A stretch of 64,000 nt of DNA from positions 2,046,001-2,110,000 of the forward strand of contig BJKQ01000008.1 of NCBI GenBank assembly GCA_006538405.1, written 5' to 3'. Of the stretch, positions 36,184-49,454 are shown piece by piece. This stretch comes from Hansfordia pulvinata. Taxonomy: Eukaryota; Ascomycota; Sordariomycetes; Xylariales. Under the pieces are notes generated by a model. That model was not told the origin of the DNA, ran no database searches, and saw only the letters and a program-made list of their open reading frames with translations. A program made the translations under genes and the position numbers. How positions within the stretch are numbered: position 1 is the first letter of the stretch; the number at the start of each line of letters is the position of its first letter.

Positions 36184-37814
36184 CGGGTTTTCGTCTGGCG
36201 CGTCGGGTCAGCTTCCCATCTCTGCGCTGGTTCTGTCCGGCTCGTTCGTACAGGGGCTTCTTGTGATACCCGGGGTTTTCAATCTTGCCGGCGGCTCCGG
36301 CGTCTTGTTGGGGCGCCTCTTTACGTTTCTGGGGCTATAATGAGTGTTCTTGTCTTTGAAAGGCCGACGGTTTCTCATTCTTCATGTCGTCTTCTTCACG
36401 GTCTGTCTTGCGCTGCTGCTCCCGCATGAAACGCGAGACGACGAGACGAGGGGGGAAGGTGGTGTTGGTTCTTTGTTGCACAGCGCTCGGCGCGTCACGG
36501 CGTGTTCTGGCGTCCGGGGTCTTGCATTCTGTTTTTTTTCTTTTTGGCGGTTCATGTGAGAGTCGATGAGTTACCTAGAGGGAAGAGAGTTCCAGGGCGA
36601 AGTGCAGTGGTGGCGGGGACCGCGAAAAGGGGTGATTACTGGAGACTTTTGAGATGAGGTGGAAGGAAAGCCAGTTGGTTGCACGAGACGGCTGCGGAGA
36701 GATACACGAGGCACAGATTAATACAGCTGCCACGATCTTGTTTCCTTGTTGATCTTATCTTTGTCTAGGCCATGCCTTGTGCCCTTGGCTGTGTGGCTCT
36801 CTGGTCGAGATGGTCCTGAGCAGTGAGTGCTCCACGAGGCCCTCGCATTAACGTGCCCACAAGCTTCGCGCGAAACGTGCCCACGAGCCCTGCCAGGCAT
36901 CGCCGGACACCTGGTCTACATTAACAGTTCGTATAACTTGCAACGCGTGCCTAGATGACCTGCCCCTCTCTCTCTCTCTCTCTCTCTGACAGCGAGACTC
37001 ACCCCGAATAGGAGGTACGTAGAAGCTCGGCGACGTTCCCTCTATCCTCCGAGTAAGTATTGAAGGAAAAAAGAAAAAATCAACAGCTGGTCCGCCCTGT
37101 CCGCGTGCCGGATCTGGCTCGATCGGCTTAGTGGGGGGTTCGCCCGGGCCCCGGCGCTGGCCGAGAGTGACGAGACCTGTTCGCGCGGTGGGGGTTCATA
37201 TGGGGGACGTGTTCGCCGCCAAGCGCGATGGTTCGGTCCTGGTGTTTAGGACGAGGGGGAGGGGAAGGATATTGGAAAGGGAGGGGGCTTTGTTAGCGAT
37301 GCAGAACATGGCTCACAATATCCTCTTTCTTTCTTTCTTGCCTTTTAGGTAGGAGAAGAGAGCAGGTTTTCGCTCTGCTTTGCGGGGAAATAAGAAAGCG
37401 AAACTTGAAAGTAAAACACTGCACCACACGAAAAGCAACCAGTTGTTGTTGTGTTTTTTTTAAAAAGGATTTTTGTTATTATTATTGAGTGGTAGCTAAA
37501 GGAGTGACGACCTAGGTGATTGGGTTGGGATACTATGTAAGTAAAGAGCAGTCCAAGTGAAACGAGACCGGATTACTAAGGAGAATAAACATTAAAAATA
37601 AAAAATGAGGGCCATCACTCCCGTCTCCTTCCCCCCTCCTTCCTTCAACCTTTGAGTTGTTGTTGTTGTTCTCGTTGCTGTTCTCGTTGTTTGAGCATTG
37701 GCAGTTGTGTGCTGGCTGTTCAGAGCTGAGGGAGAGGAGAGAGACTTCCGATATCTTATCTCATCCTCTCCCCCCCACGACCAGTAGGCAAACCACAAAG
37801 TCACCAGCTCAAGA
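36184..37814. other. Intergenic (convergent) region
   Basis: Between the 3' ends of the nuclear-protein gene (+) and the Gln/Cys-rich secreted gene (-). Contains T-rich stretches and a (CT)n tract near 36966-36987. No exon recognised. Confidence 0.5.
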
Positions 37815-38429
37815 TCAGAGGATGCCCTTGAGGATGCTGCTGACGAGGCCGGAGTAGTGGGTCCACTGGTTGCGGTAGTTGTCGCACTGGCGGCCGTAGT
37901 TCCAGTAGCGCTGGCGGTTGTTGTTGCAGTTGGTGGTCTGGGTCTGGCACTGCGACTGGCACTGCTGCTGGGAGTTGCGGCCGGACTGCTGCGACTGGCA
38001 CTGCGACTGGCACTGGCGCGAGACCTGGCACGACTGCTGGTACTGGTCGCCGTACTGCTGCCAGGTGTTGTGGCACTGGTTGTATTGGTCGCGGAAGCTG
38101 TTGCTCTGCTGGCGCGCGTTGTTGAGGCTGTTGATGTTGCCGTTGCCGATGTTGATGCCGCCGTTGATGTTCTGGCGCTGTGTGAAGGGTTATGCGTTAG
38201 TGGAAGAAAAGGGGGGGGGGAGGGGTTCGAGAGAGAAGAGAGATGTTGTATGGGTATATAACTTACAGCCTCAACCTCCTCGGCGCGGGGAGTGACAATC
38301 TCCTCGGGGGCGCGGGGAGTGACAATCTCCTCGGGGCGCGGCGGCGACGACCTCGTCGGTGACGGGGGCGGCGGCGGCCACGGTGGCCAGGGCGACGATG
38401 ATGGAGGTGATGATCTTGGTGGAAACCAT
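37815..38429 (-). CDS. Secreted Gln/Asn-rich protein with eight cysteines (apparent frameshift in exon 1)
   Basis: Two exons, 38429-38267 and 38177-37815, over an intron with GTAAGT..CACAG. The ATG at 38429 starts a clear signal peptide (MVSTKIITSIIVALATVAAAAP). A likely propeptide follows, with a tandem EEIVTPRAP / EEIVTPRAEEVEA repeat. The mature part, about 120 residues, begins RQNINGGINIGNGNINSLNN. It is very rich in Gln, Asn, Ser and Cys, with CQSQC modules (SRQCQSQCQSQQ and QQQCQSQCQTQ), several Trp/Tyr, eight Cys in total and a hydrophobic end (SGLVSSILKGIL). I do not recognise a family. Exon 1 is 163 nt, which does not fit: the propeptide repeat is in frame only if two bases (probably two C) are missing between the VTDEVVAA codons and the first EEIVTP. 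Roles such as cell-wall protein, adhesin or effector are guesses. Confidence 0.68.
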
Positions 38430-39340
38430 GCTGGCGGTTGGAGTGTCTTTTTTTCTTGGGGAAAAGAAGGAGGACAGGAAAGGTTGAAGGAGGAGTTAGG
38501 CGGCGGAGCGCGGAAGAGTGATTGTGTGTGTGTGTGTGTGTGTGTGTTGGAGAGGCGAGAGAACTGTTGCTGATGCTGATGCTGACTGAATCCGAATCCC
38601 CAGAGACGGGCGACGACCCGGGCCTCTTTATACAGCTCGGGCGAGGCCATCGCGAGAACTCGCCATCAGCGCAAGGTCTGCGGCTCTTACCACCTTGGGG
38701 ACCTTGCAAGTCCCCTCTCCTCCCCCCCTTTCGCCCTTTCGGACGTGGACCCCGCGTCCTCCGCACCGGCCAAGAAAAACCTCTCCTCCTTAGCTTCGAA
38801 TCTTGAAGAGGCCATTCCCGCACCCGCCCACCGCCGCAGCGCCGCATCGCCGCAGCGCCGCACCCGCACCGTCTTCCGAGGCTGATGCTGATGAGGAGGG
38901 GCTGTTTCGGCTGCGTTAGTGCCCGGCCGCCGCGGCCCTGTGCTGTGGGCCCTCCCCCGGCGGGGTTACCGGTAGTCTGGTCGCCACATGATTTCTACCT
39001 ACCTATACGCACTTTAACCTTACTTACCCTTAGGTAGGTTTTTCAGGGTAAGCCAACCCGAGGAGATGGCGCGGGACGGTCAGCAACCCAAACACACACA
39101 CACACGCCCCGCCCGCTTCGGGGGCCCCGCCAGCCAAACCTTCTCCCTCTCTGCTGGGGCCGCCGCCGCCGCCGCCGGGGGTTCCAGCCCTCGGAAAGAC
39201 TGTCCGATCGAAGAGACCCGAGAGCCGCAGTCCGGGGAGTGAACTTAGTTAGGAGACTATTCCTCTGCTTCCTCCTCCCAAAGGGTCCAGGTCCAGGTTC
39301 GGGTCCTGGTCCAGATCCAGATCGCGCGTGCGCTTGGGAT

Positions 39341-39376
<36 letters not shown>

Positions 39377-39737
39377 CCGGAAGCGCGGTATCCGGGGCGA
39401 TCGATCAAGGTTTTATTAGTCCCGGCCGAGCAGTCCGTCCCATTTACCTTATGTACAGGTGTGTAAGGTGAGCGAAGTAAGTAGAGCAGGTGGGCCACAG
39501 CCAACCCGCTGAACGGCAGCTACTATAGTCCGCAACATCACCTCCTTCGCCGGACAGCTCGACGCCGGACAGCTCGCGCCACCCCCGGCCGAGTGAGCAG
39601 TGCGGGCTGAAAGGGGGTCCCACAGAGCTTTTTGAACGGGCGGCCGCGCGCGAAACCTCGAATAAAGGGGGGCCCGCCTTTGCCTTGTTCTTACATGGTC
39701 GCGAGAGCCGTGAGCGGCGCATCGCAGCTCACGTCCA

Positions 39738-39775
<38 letters not shown>

Positions 39776-40915
39776 TTTGGGGGAAAAAGGCTGGAGGGCG
39801 CGGGGGCTCCATCAACCCATCCGGCGCCCTCGGATGCGCGGCGACTCACGCGAAGGGGGAAGGAAAATGGGGCAAAAGACCACTGGAATGGGACACTCGA
39901 GGAAAAGTGTTGACGCCGTCGACTCCATTCGCTTCCCAGACATTGACAAGAGCCCAGGCCCTTCAAGAGTAAGAGTACCGAAAGCCATATCCTCCGGGGG
40001 TGCGCGCGCCTTGGATCTATCCACAGCTGACGGGCTAGAGCCACGGTTTTGCTACCGAAGGGCGCCTCCGTCGCCGGACGGGGGGCAGCAGATCTTTCAC
40101 GGGCGGCGGCGGCGGAAACCTTGTCGCGGCCTGGTGACATTGATCACTCACTCGCTGGGAGGAGGAGGAGGAGCAGTAGCAGCAGCAGCAGAGGAATACG
40201 AACACGCCAAGGCTGGGCGGCCACAACCCGAAGAAGAGGAGAGCAGACGAGAGGAGAGGCACAGGGCCAAACCCGTTGGTGATGGATGGCCATGGCCGAC
40301 CTCGCCGCGCTGCGCTGCGTAGCTCTTGGGCGTGGCGCTGGGCCGGCTGATGAGCCCGCCGGCGCCGGGTGATCGTCGCCGGCGGGACTAACACAAGGCA
40401 GGCATGAGGCGTGCCGGCTGTGAACCTACTTTATTACTCTACCTAACTTGGGCAGTGCTGGATCAGGTATACAGGTTTAGGTGAGGCTGTAGTGGCTCGT
40501 ATCAGGTAAGACAGACTGCTTGGGCGCCGTGACTAAGGTAAGTTAGCAGATGGGCTGGCCACCTACCTTACCATACCTTACCTTGGCTACTTTACCTTAG
40601 GTAGTAGCATCCGCACCGGCTGTCGATGACACTATGAATGCCGGCCTGGGTGCTCTCCCTCTCTCTTCCTCAACTGAGACTGGGCAACTTACTTACGCGT
40701 ATACGGTCCGAGACACTCCCGCCCGTCCCTTGCCGCATCCCCACACACAGAGACCCCTCTCTCGGATTCCGCACCGTCAGCCAGTCCGTCCCGTCCTGGC
40801 CCCAGCCGCACCCGGATACGCCACGTCCCGACGAGCCATCGGTCCACGGCGCGAAAGCCAAAAATAATAACAATCATAAAAAAAAACTTCAATTTTCTAT
40901 CCATCTATCTGTTCT

Positions 40916-40952
<37 letters not shown>

Positions 40953-41004
40953 CCAGAACCCAGACCAAAGATCCAGACTCTTCCGGGCTGGCCAAGTACT
41001 CAAC
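38430..41004. other. Intergenic region
   Basis: Begins with the promoter side of the secreted gene, including a (TG)n tract at about 38523-38548. Further right are (GA)n near 39341-39370, CT/GT tracts near 39739-39776, TACCT/AGGTA clusters near 38995-39045 and 40540-40610, and (GA)n at 40917-40951. No exon recognised. Confidence 0.5.
40917..40951. repeat. (GA)17 microsatellite
   Basis: An uninterrupted GA array just beyond the 3' end of the FAD amine oxidase gene. Confidence 0.9.
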
Positions 41005-43568
41005 TCACGAATAGTTGCGCAGGTCGCGCGGGCCAGAAGGGCCCTCGTCCAGCCCGTTGGCCCGCCGCCGGTCCTCGCGCCACCGCCAGAACGGGTACAT
41101 GAACGACCCGCTCTGCTCGCCGTGCTCGAAGATGTCCGCGGCGTGCTGCGAGTGTGTGTGAGTTTTAGCGGGGTGGATTTGTAGAGTCTTGGGGCGAGGG
41201 GGGGATAGGACGAAAAAGAAAAAACAAAAAGGAGGGAAAAGTCGTCCGCAGATCAAAAGGGGGAGGGGAAAGAGCCAGAGAGGCAAGGAAAGAATAGACA
41301 CACCTTGCCCAGAACCGGGAGAAACTTGGCGCCGTGGCCGCTGCCTCCGGTACACACAAAGACTGAGCGGTCGGCAAAGGTCGGGACGTAGTCGATCTGT
41401 TTTTGTTTTTTTTTTCATGTTTTTTCTTCCATCAGCCGCCAAGTCCCGCGGCTTCTTCTCCATAGCTCTCTGCACTCCAGCCTTGGTTCTCTCGGCACTC
41501 ACCAGAAACGAATTATCCAGGGTGTCGGTGTACCAGCACAGCTTGGTGCTGTGGAAGGGGGCGTGCCGCAGCTCGGGCAGGAAGATGGCGACGAAGCGGC
41601 GGATGGCTTCGAGGGCGACCTGCGGGGGCTGCGAGTGGTGGGACGAGGCGGACGGGGGGGGCACCGACCACTGCCCGTCCTGGGAGAAGGGGGCCTCTGG
41701 AGGGGCGGGGACGAAGTTTGTAAACTGGATAGGGGGTAATTATCGTGGGTCGTCAGCTCGTGTTTCTCTTTCTTTTATTCCTCTTTTTCTTCTTTTTTTC
41801 CCTCCCAGTCTTGTCCTGCTCCTCCTCCTCCTCTCCTCCTCTCCTCCTCCCTTTTCTTTCTCCTCCTCTTCCACCTCTGCACGTGCAAGACCCTGGAGAA
41901 ACAAACAAAAAAAAAAACCGACCTTGATCCCGCGGTACCCAATCTTGACGAGCCCCTCGGGCGTCCGGGGCAGGGCGTAGACGCTGCCCGTGTCGCGGCC
42001 GCGGGCGTCTCGCGAGCGGCTCTTCCACGTGAGGACGGGGAACTCGGCCGGGGAGTACCGGTCCCACAGCGCCGCGTCGGCCCTCCGGTCGAGCTTGAAG
42101 GTGGCGACGGTCCCCGCCGACGACTCGAGGTGGTACGACAGGTCGGGCAGCAGCTGCGTCGACCTCGAGCCTCCTTTTCATCGTCGTCGTCGTCGTCCCC
42201 CACACAAGTCAGCAATCAGACAATGCTGGAAGTTGCGGAGGGCACTTCGGCCCTCTTAATAAGGTGGTGAGAGGGGGAGGGGAGGGGGGGGACTCAACGA
42301 AACGGGAGACTCACCGGCTATGACGACGACGTCGCTGGGGTGCGTCGTCCCGTCCCGCGTCACGATGCCCACTGCCTTCTTCTTCTTCTTCTTCTTCTGC
42401 TTCTTCTTATCTTCTTCGCCTCCATCATCCTGCTCCTCCTCCTCCTCCTCCTCCTCCTCTTCCAAGGCCAGAGACGCAAAGCAGCCCCCGTCGCCGCCCA
42501 GCGTGAAGCGCACGCCCTGCGCCGCCGCCGTCTTCTGCAGGTGCGCGCACGCGTCGCTGCAGCGGACGAAGCCCGAGATGGAGTCGAGCACGGCCTCGTA
42601 GCACTGCTTCTCTTCTTTTTCTTCTTCCTCTTCTTCTTCCTGTCTCTCGTACTTTCCTTTGTCGCTCTTCTCCTCCTCCTCCTCCTCCTCCTCCTCCTCT
42701 TCCTCCTCCTCACGCATGGCGAAGCCGAGCAGCTTGCCGGCCCACCCGGCCTCGCGCGCCCTCCTCCGGTCCGCCGCGTCGCCCCGGACGAACTGCGTGT
42801 GCCGCAGGCCGGCGTCCGCGAGGCTGGCCAGCGTCTCCCGCTCGAGGGGGCCCAGGTCTCCGGACGGCTGGACGCGTAGCATGCCGCTGTTGACGAACAG
42901 GGCGGGGCTCTCGTGTTCGTCTTCGTTGCGTCTATCCTTGCCCTCCTTGCCCTCCTTGCCCTCCTTCTTCATGTGCAGCCAGGCCTCGCGGCTCTCGAGG
43001 GCGAGCTGCTGGTAGTGCTTCTTGGTTCCGTACGACGAGCGCATCTGGCTCCGATATGGGGCGGGGTTTCCTCCCGTCTGTTAGCAAGTTCCGAGTTCCG
43101 AGTTCCGAGTTTGATGCTTTTTTCAATGCTGGGCAAACACGTTACAATCTTGTTGTGGTCGACGGACGCGGCCTGCGTGCCGTCGTTGTCCGCATCGTAC
43201 CCGGTCTTGTCGTAGGCGTGCTGGTCGAAGACGTGGACGTCGTGGCCTGCGCGCGGTTCCGACGGTTGGAGAGACGTCTGCTGTCAGGGCCGGGTTCTCG
43301 ACTGTCTCGCTCGCGAAGGGGGGGCGGACTGTTTCTGGAAAGGAGGGTTTTTTTGCTTACCCTTGGCTCGCAGGGCTACGGCTAGCGAGAGGCCGAAGAT
43401 GCCGGCTGTGTATCGCGCCGGGGAGGCCGGGGGGCGTGGGTTAGAGAAAAGAGTTGGGCTCAGTCGAACACTGCTCCTTCTTTTCCCCCCTCCTTCTCCC
43501 TTTCAGCATTCTGGGGATTGGGGATACTCACCACCAACGACGTTGACGACCCGATGCTGGGCGGTCAT
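41005..43568 (-). CDS. FAD-dependent amine oxidase (sarcosine/fructosyl-amino-acid/saccharopine oxidase type)
   Basis: Eight exons: 43568-43532, 43405-43361, 43246-43146, 43044-42315, 42170-41923, 41724-41503, 41396-41304 and 41145-41005. They give 538 residues in an unbroken frame. Exons 1-2 rebuild the dinucleotide-binding motif [40 protein letters not shown] matches the conserved region after it. [19 protein letters not shown] (Cys450) matches the region holding the covalent flavin Cys in monomeric sarcosine oxidases and fungal relatives. [18 protein letters not shown] is the C-terminal FAD site. The family oxidises secondary amines or glycated amino acids, releasing hydrogen peroxide; the substrate is not clear. 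Odd features are three charged low-complexity insertions in exon 4: [10 protein letters not shown], poly-Glu around 172-208 and poly-Glu/poly-Lys around 256-285. The donor GTCGGT of intron 5 is weak, and the exon 5 acceptor could be 3 nt earlier. Confidence 0.87.
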
Positions 43569-45326
<1,758 letters not shown>

Positions 45327-47826
45327 ATGGAGCCCGCCGCCGCAGCAGAAGAGAAGACCCCCACCGCCCCCACGGCGCAGCAGCAGCAACAACAGCCGCA
45401 GGGGACCAGCAGGCACCAAAAACACCGCTACACGCAACGCGACGTCGACGACACGGCGGCCTTCTACGCCCGCGAGAAGGTCCGCGTCGAGGGAGGGCCC
45501 GGCGGCGCCGCGCGGAGGACGGCCCGGGACGAGGCGCGCGTGGACCGGCGCAACTTCTGGTGCCTGCTGGGGCAGACGTGGTGGATCGCCTTCCTGATCC
45601 ACCTCGACAAGTCGACCCTGTCGCAGGCCAGCACCATGGGCATCTTCGACGACGTCGACATGACCAAGGCCGAGTACAACAACCTCTTCGTCGTCTTCTA
45701 CGTCGGCTACCTCGTCGCCCTGTGGCCCGGAGGGGTGCTGGCCCAGAGGGTCGGCCACCGCCACTTCATCAACGGCTCGCTCGTCCTGTGGGCCCTGCTG
45801 CTGGGCCTGCACCTCGTCGTCCGCACTGGCAGGGAGATGATGGCTCTGCGCTTCTTTCTGGGGATGGTGAGTTTTCTCATTTTTCTCTTCGTCTTTTTCT
45901 TCTCCTTTTTTTCTTTTTTTCTTCTTCTTTACTACTACTTTGTCATTCTCGACGCAAGACGGAAGGAAAATGAGAACAGCCTTCAGATCTTCCTTCATTG
46001 TTCAAGTCATGAAGAAGAAGAAGAAAAAGAAGAAAATAACTGGAAAGACTACGACTAACCTCGACAACAGACGGAATCCCAGATCGTGCCCTCGACAGCC
46101 GTCCTGCACCAGGCCTTCTTCACGCCCAAGAAGAGCCCCTGGGTGCAGCTGCTATGGTGGGCGTCGGGCAGCTTCGCCAACGTCCTGCTGACCATGGTGG
46201 CCTACAAGCTCATTGTCGACAGCGAAGCGGGCGCCCTCGCCGGCGGCCTGGCCTCGTGGAAGTGGATGCGTGAGTTTGGCCCTTCTTGAGTCTTGTCTTG
46301 TTCTACATCCCAAAGGGTAATCTGAGCTGACGATTTCCATCGAGGAACAAAAAAACGCAGACCTCGTCTGCGTGGTGCTCACCTTCGCCGTCGTCGTGCC
46401 CCTCTTCTTCTTCCTGCCCAACTCGCCCGTCGACGCCCGCTGGCTGTCCCCGAGGACAAGGTGCACACCATCGCCATGATCCGCGAGACGCACTCGGGCA
46501 TCGTCAACTCCGACTTCAAGTGGGCGCAGGTCCGCGAGTGCTTTGCCGACCCCAAGAGCTGGTTGTTCATGTGCGTTTCTTTCTCCCTCTTCTTTTTCTT
46601 TCGCAGAGCAACTCTCTTTCCCAACCCCAGTCCCGGATATCGAGAAATGGAAGGAAAAAAAAGAGAGAGAGGAAGGAAAAAAAAAAAAAAAGAACTGACA
46701 GACAGAAAACCAGCTTCCACATGTTCTTCAACGAGCTGCCCAACAACACGTCGCAGCAGCTGCCCCTCATCGTCGTCGGCTTCGGCTTCACGCCCGCCCA
46801 GAGCGCCCTCTTCAACATCGCCAAGCCCCTCTTTGGTTCCTTCATGATCCTCGTCTCCGCCGCCCTGCTGTACGGCACCGACCTCGGCGTCGGCTACACC
46901 TGCATCATCTCCTACGTCCCGTGTGTCGTGGGAGGGATCATGGAGGTACGTATCCATTCACACACACACACACACTCTCTCTCTCTCTCTCTCTCTCCCC
47001 TCTTCCGCCGAGTCCTGCATAGAGACCTACACATGTGATGAACACCTTCCCCCCCCCCGACTGACATGGGAAACAGCTCGCCTCCCCCTGGGACAACAAG
47101 ATCGCCCTCATCATCGGCACGCAGATCTCGACCTTCAAGCCCTCCTACCTCATGGGCCTTTCGTGGGCCGGCACCACTACCACCGGCTACACCAAGAAGC
47201 TGACCCTCATGGGCACCTGCGTCGTCGCCGCCTCGGTCGCCAACATGATCTCGCCCGAGTATGTTTTTTCCCTTCTCCTTTCCCCCACCTCACCTCCCGA
47301 TTATATGCATCAACTACACGGGACTGACAAGAAATAAAAAACTTCCGGTAGATTCTGGCAGCCGCAGTACAAGCCGAGGTACACCCTGCCGTGGGCCTTT
47401 ATGACGGCCTTCTGGATCGTCTCCCCGATCATGTGGTGAGTTTCTTTGCTTCTCCTTTTTCAATGCCCCCTTTCGCTTCCCCTCTTACTGCCCCTTTTAC
47501 TTCCCTTTTGACTCCCACTTGCACTTCCCACTTCATTCCCCCCCCCCCCTTGTGTAACCCCCAAACTAACCTCCCCCGAAAAAAGCTTCATAATCCGCAC
47601 CTACCTAGTCAGCCAGAACGCCCACCGCGCCTCGATCCTCCAAGAGCGCGAGAAGCAGCAGCACCAGCACGACGCCGCCACCACTGCCACCACCACAAAA
47701 ATCCTAGACACCGGCCCCTCTGCCTCCTCCTCCTCCTCCGAGGGCGGCGACGAGCCCCTCGAGATCGGAGACGAGGACCTCGACGCCACGGACCGCGAGA
47801 ACCTGCGGTTCGTCTACCCGCTCTGA
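45327..47826 (+). CDS. MFS transporter, Dal5/Tna1-type anion:cation symporter (one apparent frameshift)
   Basis: Seven exons: 45327-45866, 46071-46269, 46361-46570, 46714-46945, 47077-47258, 47352-47435 and 47586-47826, 562 residues with one base added. A cytosolic Gln-rich N-terminus precedes LDKSTLSQASTMGIFDDVDM, a loop typical of the allantoate/nicotinate permease group. Twelve hydrophobic segments follow, with FLGMTESQIVPSTAVLHQAF and FFNELPNNTSQQLPLIVVGF. The charged C-terminus ends NLRFVYPL. The family carries organic anions such as allantoate, nicotinate, biotin-like acids or small peptides across the plasma membrane with protons; the substrate here is not known. The frame changes at 46447-46455: WLSP runs into EDKVHTIAMIRETHSG if the CCCC run had one more C. 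The gene converges on an isochorismatase-like gene, a possible functional pairing. Confidence 0.87.
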
Positions 47827-48240
47827 AACCTATAAAAAAGGGTGTGTGTGCCCCGGAATGCACACGCACACACTACAAGAGGTGTATGATCGAAGACGGG
47901 GGGGGGGTGGGAATTGAAGTGGGTCGCCGGGTCGGCGATGGAAAATGGATAGGTACGGGGCATCGTGAGAATGGGGAAATGGGTGTCTGCTCGGTTGAGA
48001 TCCACAGCCACAGGGTTTCTCCCCCTCTTTCTCTGCGAACCCACAATGCCCTGCCGGATACCTACACGTAGACATGTCAGAGTATAGGTAGATTATGTCA
48101 ATAATTGCAAGTTCAGCCACGTTCACCCCAGACCCATCGAGCCACCGCGCACTCCCGTCCCAAACTGACATCCGGGGGGGGCAAAAAGAGCCATTGTGTA
48201 ATAGTACTGCATGATAGAAATTTCCAGATTCTGCCACACC
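47827..48240. other. Convergent 3' region
   Basis: 414 bp between the stop codons of the transporter (+) and the isochorismatase-like gene (-). It should contain both 3' UTRs. No gene seen. Confidence 0.5.
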
Positions 48241-48895
48241 CTACCTAATTCTCAAAGCCCTGCCAGCGCCAGCAAGCAGACACACACCCCCAACTCCCTT
48301 CCTTCCTACTCCGCTTCCGCCCCCCCCCGCCCCAAGGCTGGCAGCCCACTCCCCCGACGACGTGACCGCCGCGTGCCGCGCCAGGACCTTGTGCACCAGG
48401 ACGCGCTGGACCTCCTCGTCGCGGTCCCGGCACAGGTCCTCCAGCAGCGTCACCCCGTAGTCGAGGTCCGCCGCCTGCCGCGCCGTCGACAGCACCGCCC
48501 CGCTCGTGATCAGCCCGCAGAGCACCACCCGCGTGCACCCCAGCGACCTGAGCACCAGGTCCAGGTCCGTCGCGTGCAGCGCCGACACCCGCCTCTTGAC
48601 CACCCGCACGTCCCCCTCCGCCCCGGGAAGAGCGCCGGGTGCAGCTCCGTCGACGCGTGGCCCTCCTGGAACAGGCCCAGGGACTTGGCGTGGCCCACCG
48701 ACGTGTTGCGCGGGTTCGAGTCCGGGTACCCCCGGCGGAAGCCCGTCGACACCTGCACCACGGGACGCCCGCCGCGCGCGCCGCCGCCGCCGCCGTGTTG
48801 ACCGCCGCCAGGTACGCATCCGTGTCGAAGTGGTCCTTGAGCATCTCCAACACCCCGTTTTGTACGTCCAACACGATGAGGGCCGTTTCGGGCAT
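48241..48895 (-). CDS. Isochorismatase-like cysteine-hydrolase-fold protein lacking the catalytic Cys (two apparent frameshifts)
   Basis: One exon, about 218 residues once two bases are added. The start MPETALIVLDVQNGVLEML has the conserved Asp (residue 10). RPVVQVSTGFRRGYP and EGDVRVVKRRVSALHATDLD (with the conserved Lys) follow. GCTRVVLCGLITSGAVLSTA is the loop that usually carries the nucleophilic Cys; here that position is Ala. A Cys-less subgroup may be non-hydrolytic or use another mechanism. Frame changes: near 48770 (AAG to RPVVQV, one G in the GGCGGG run) and near 48625 (LFPG to AEGDVR, one G in the GGGG run). The Gly-rich end after SGEWAAS may also be out of frame because of the G-rich sequence there. 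Typical family members are about 190-220 residues. Likely cytosolic; substrate unknown. Confidence 0.82.
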
Positions 48896-49454
48896 GGTGG
48901 GCGCTGGTTCAAGGGCGACGGGAGGAGAGAGGTTCTCTGTGTGTGTGTAGTTTTCTTGGTTGAGATGGGTGGATGAGATAAGAAGGTCGAGAAGCGGGTT
49001 TCGAGGAGTTGTAATCTGGGAGTGAGAGTGTCTGTAGACAGTGGTTTTGTTTCTTGTCTGCTTTATAGCCGCGCCTGCTGCCCTGTAGTCGCGGACATAA
49101 TGCAGGAGACATGTTAACCCCTGGCTCGGCGCCAGCAGGAGTCAGGCTTCGGAACCGAAACGCTTAACTCGGGCTTCACCAAGACCAAAAGCGGGTCCGA
49201 GGCAGCGCGAGGAGGGGGATCACCCACGCGCCTAAGCCTCTTGCGTCGGCCCAGATCTTTTGTTCGGAGGCGATTCGCATGACTGTGGTGTGAATACGTC
49301 AGGGCCGGTAGCCCTCGGAGGGGGGGAGGGGGGGGGTTCTCGAGTCAGACAAGATGTGCGGCGTCTCTGCTTTTGAAGCCTGCGAATTACTGCCTATTGG
49401 TCATGCTACTGCAAACCCACGGCCCGTGTCGTGTGCGCTTCTTAGGTCGTCCGC
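48896..49454. other. Intergenic region
   Basis: Promoter side of the isochorismatase-like gene and 3' flank of the Sea4/Mio gene. A G-rich run sits near 49319-49337. No gene seen. Confidence 0.5.

Noticed and set aside
48710..48730. Sequence matching a tRNA B-box (GGTTCGAGTCC)
   Set aside because: The flanking bases do not form a T-arm stem, no A-box or acceptor stem was found, and it lies in the isochorismatase coding region.
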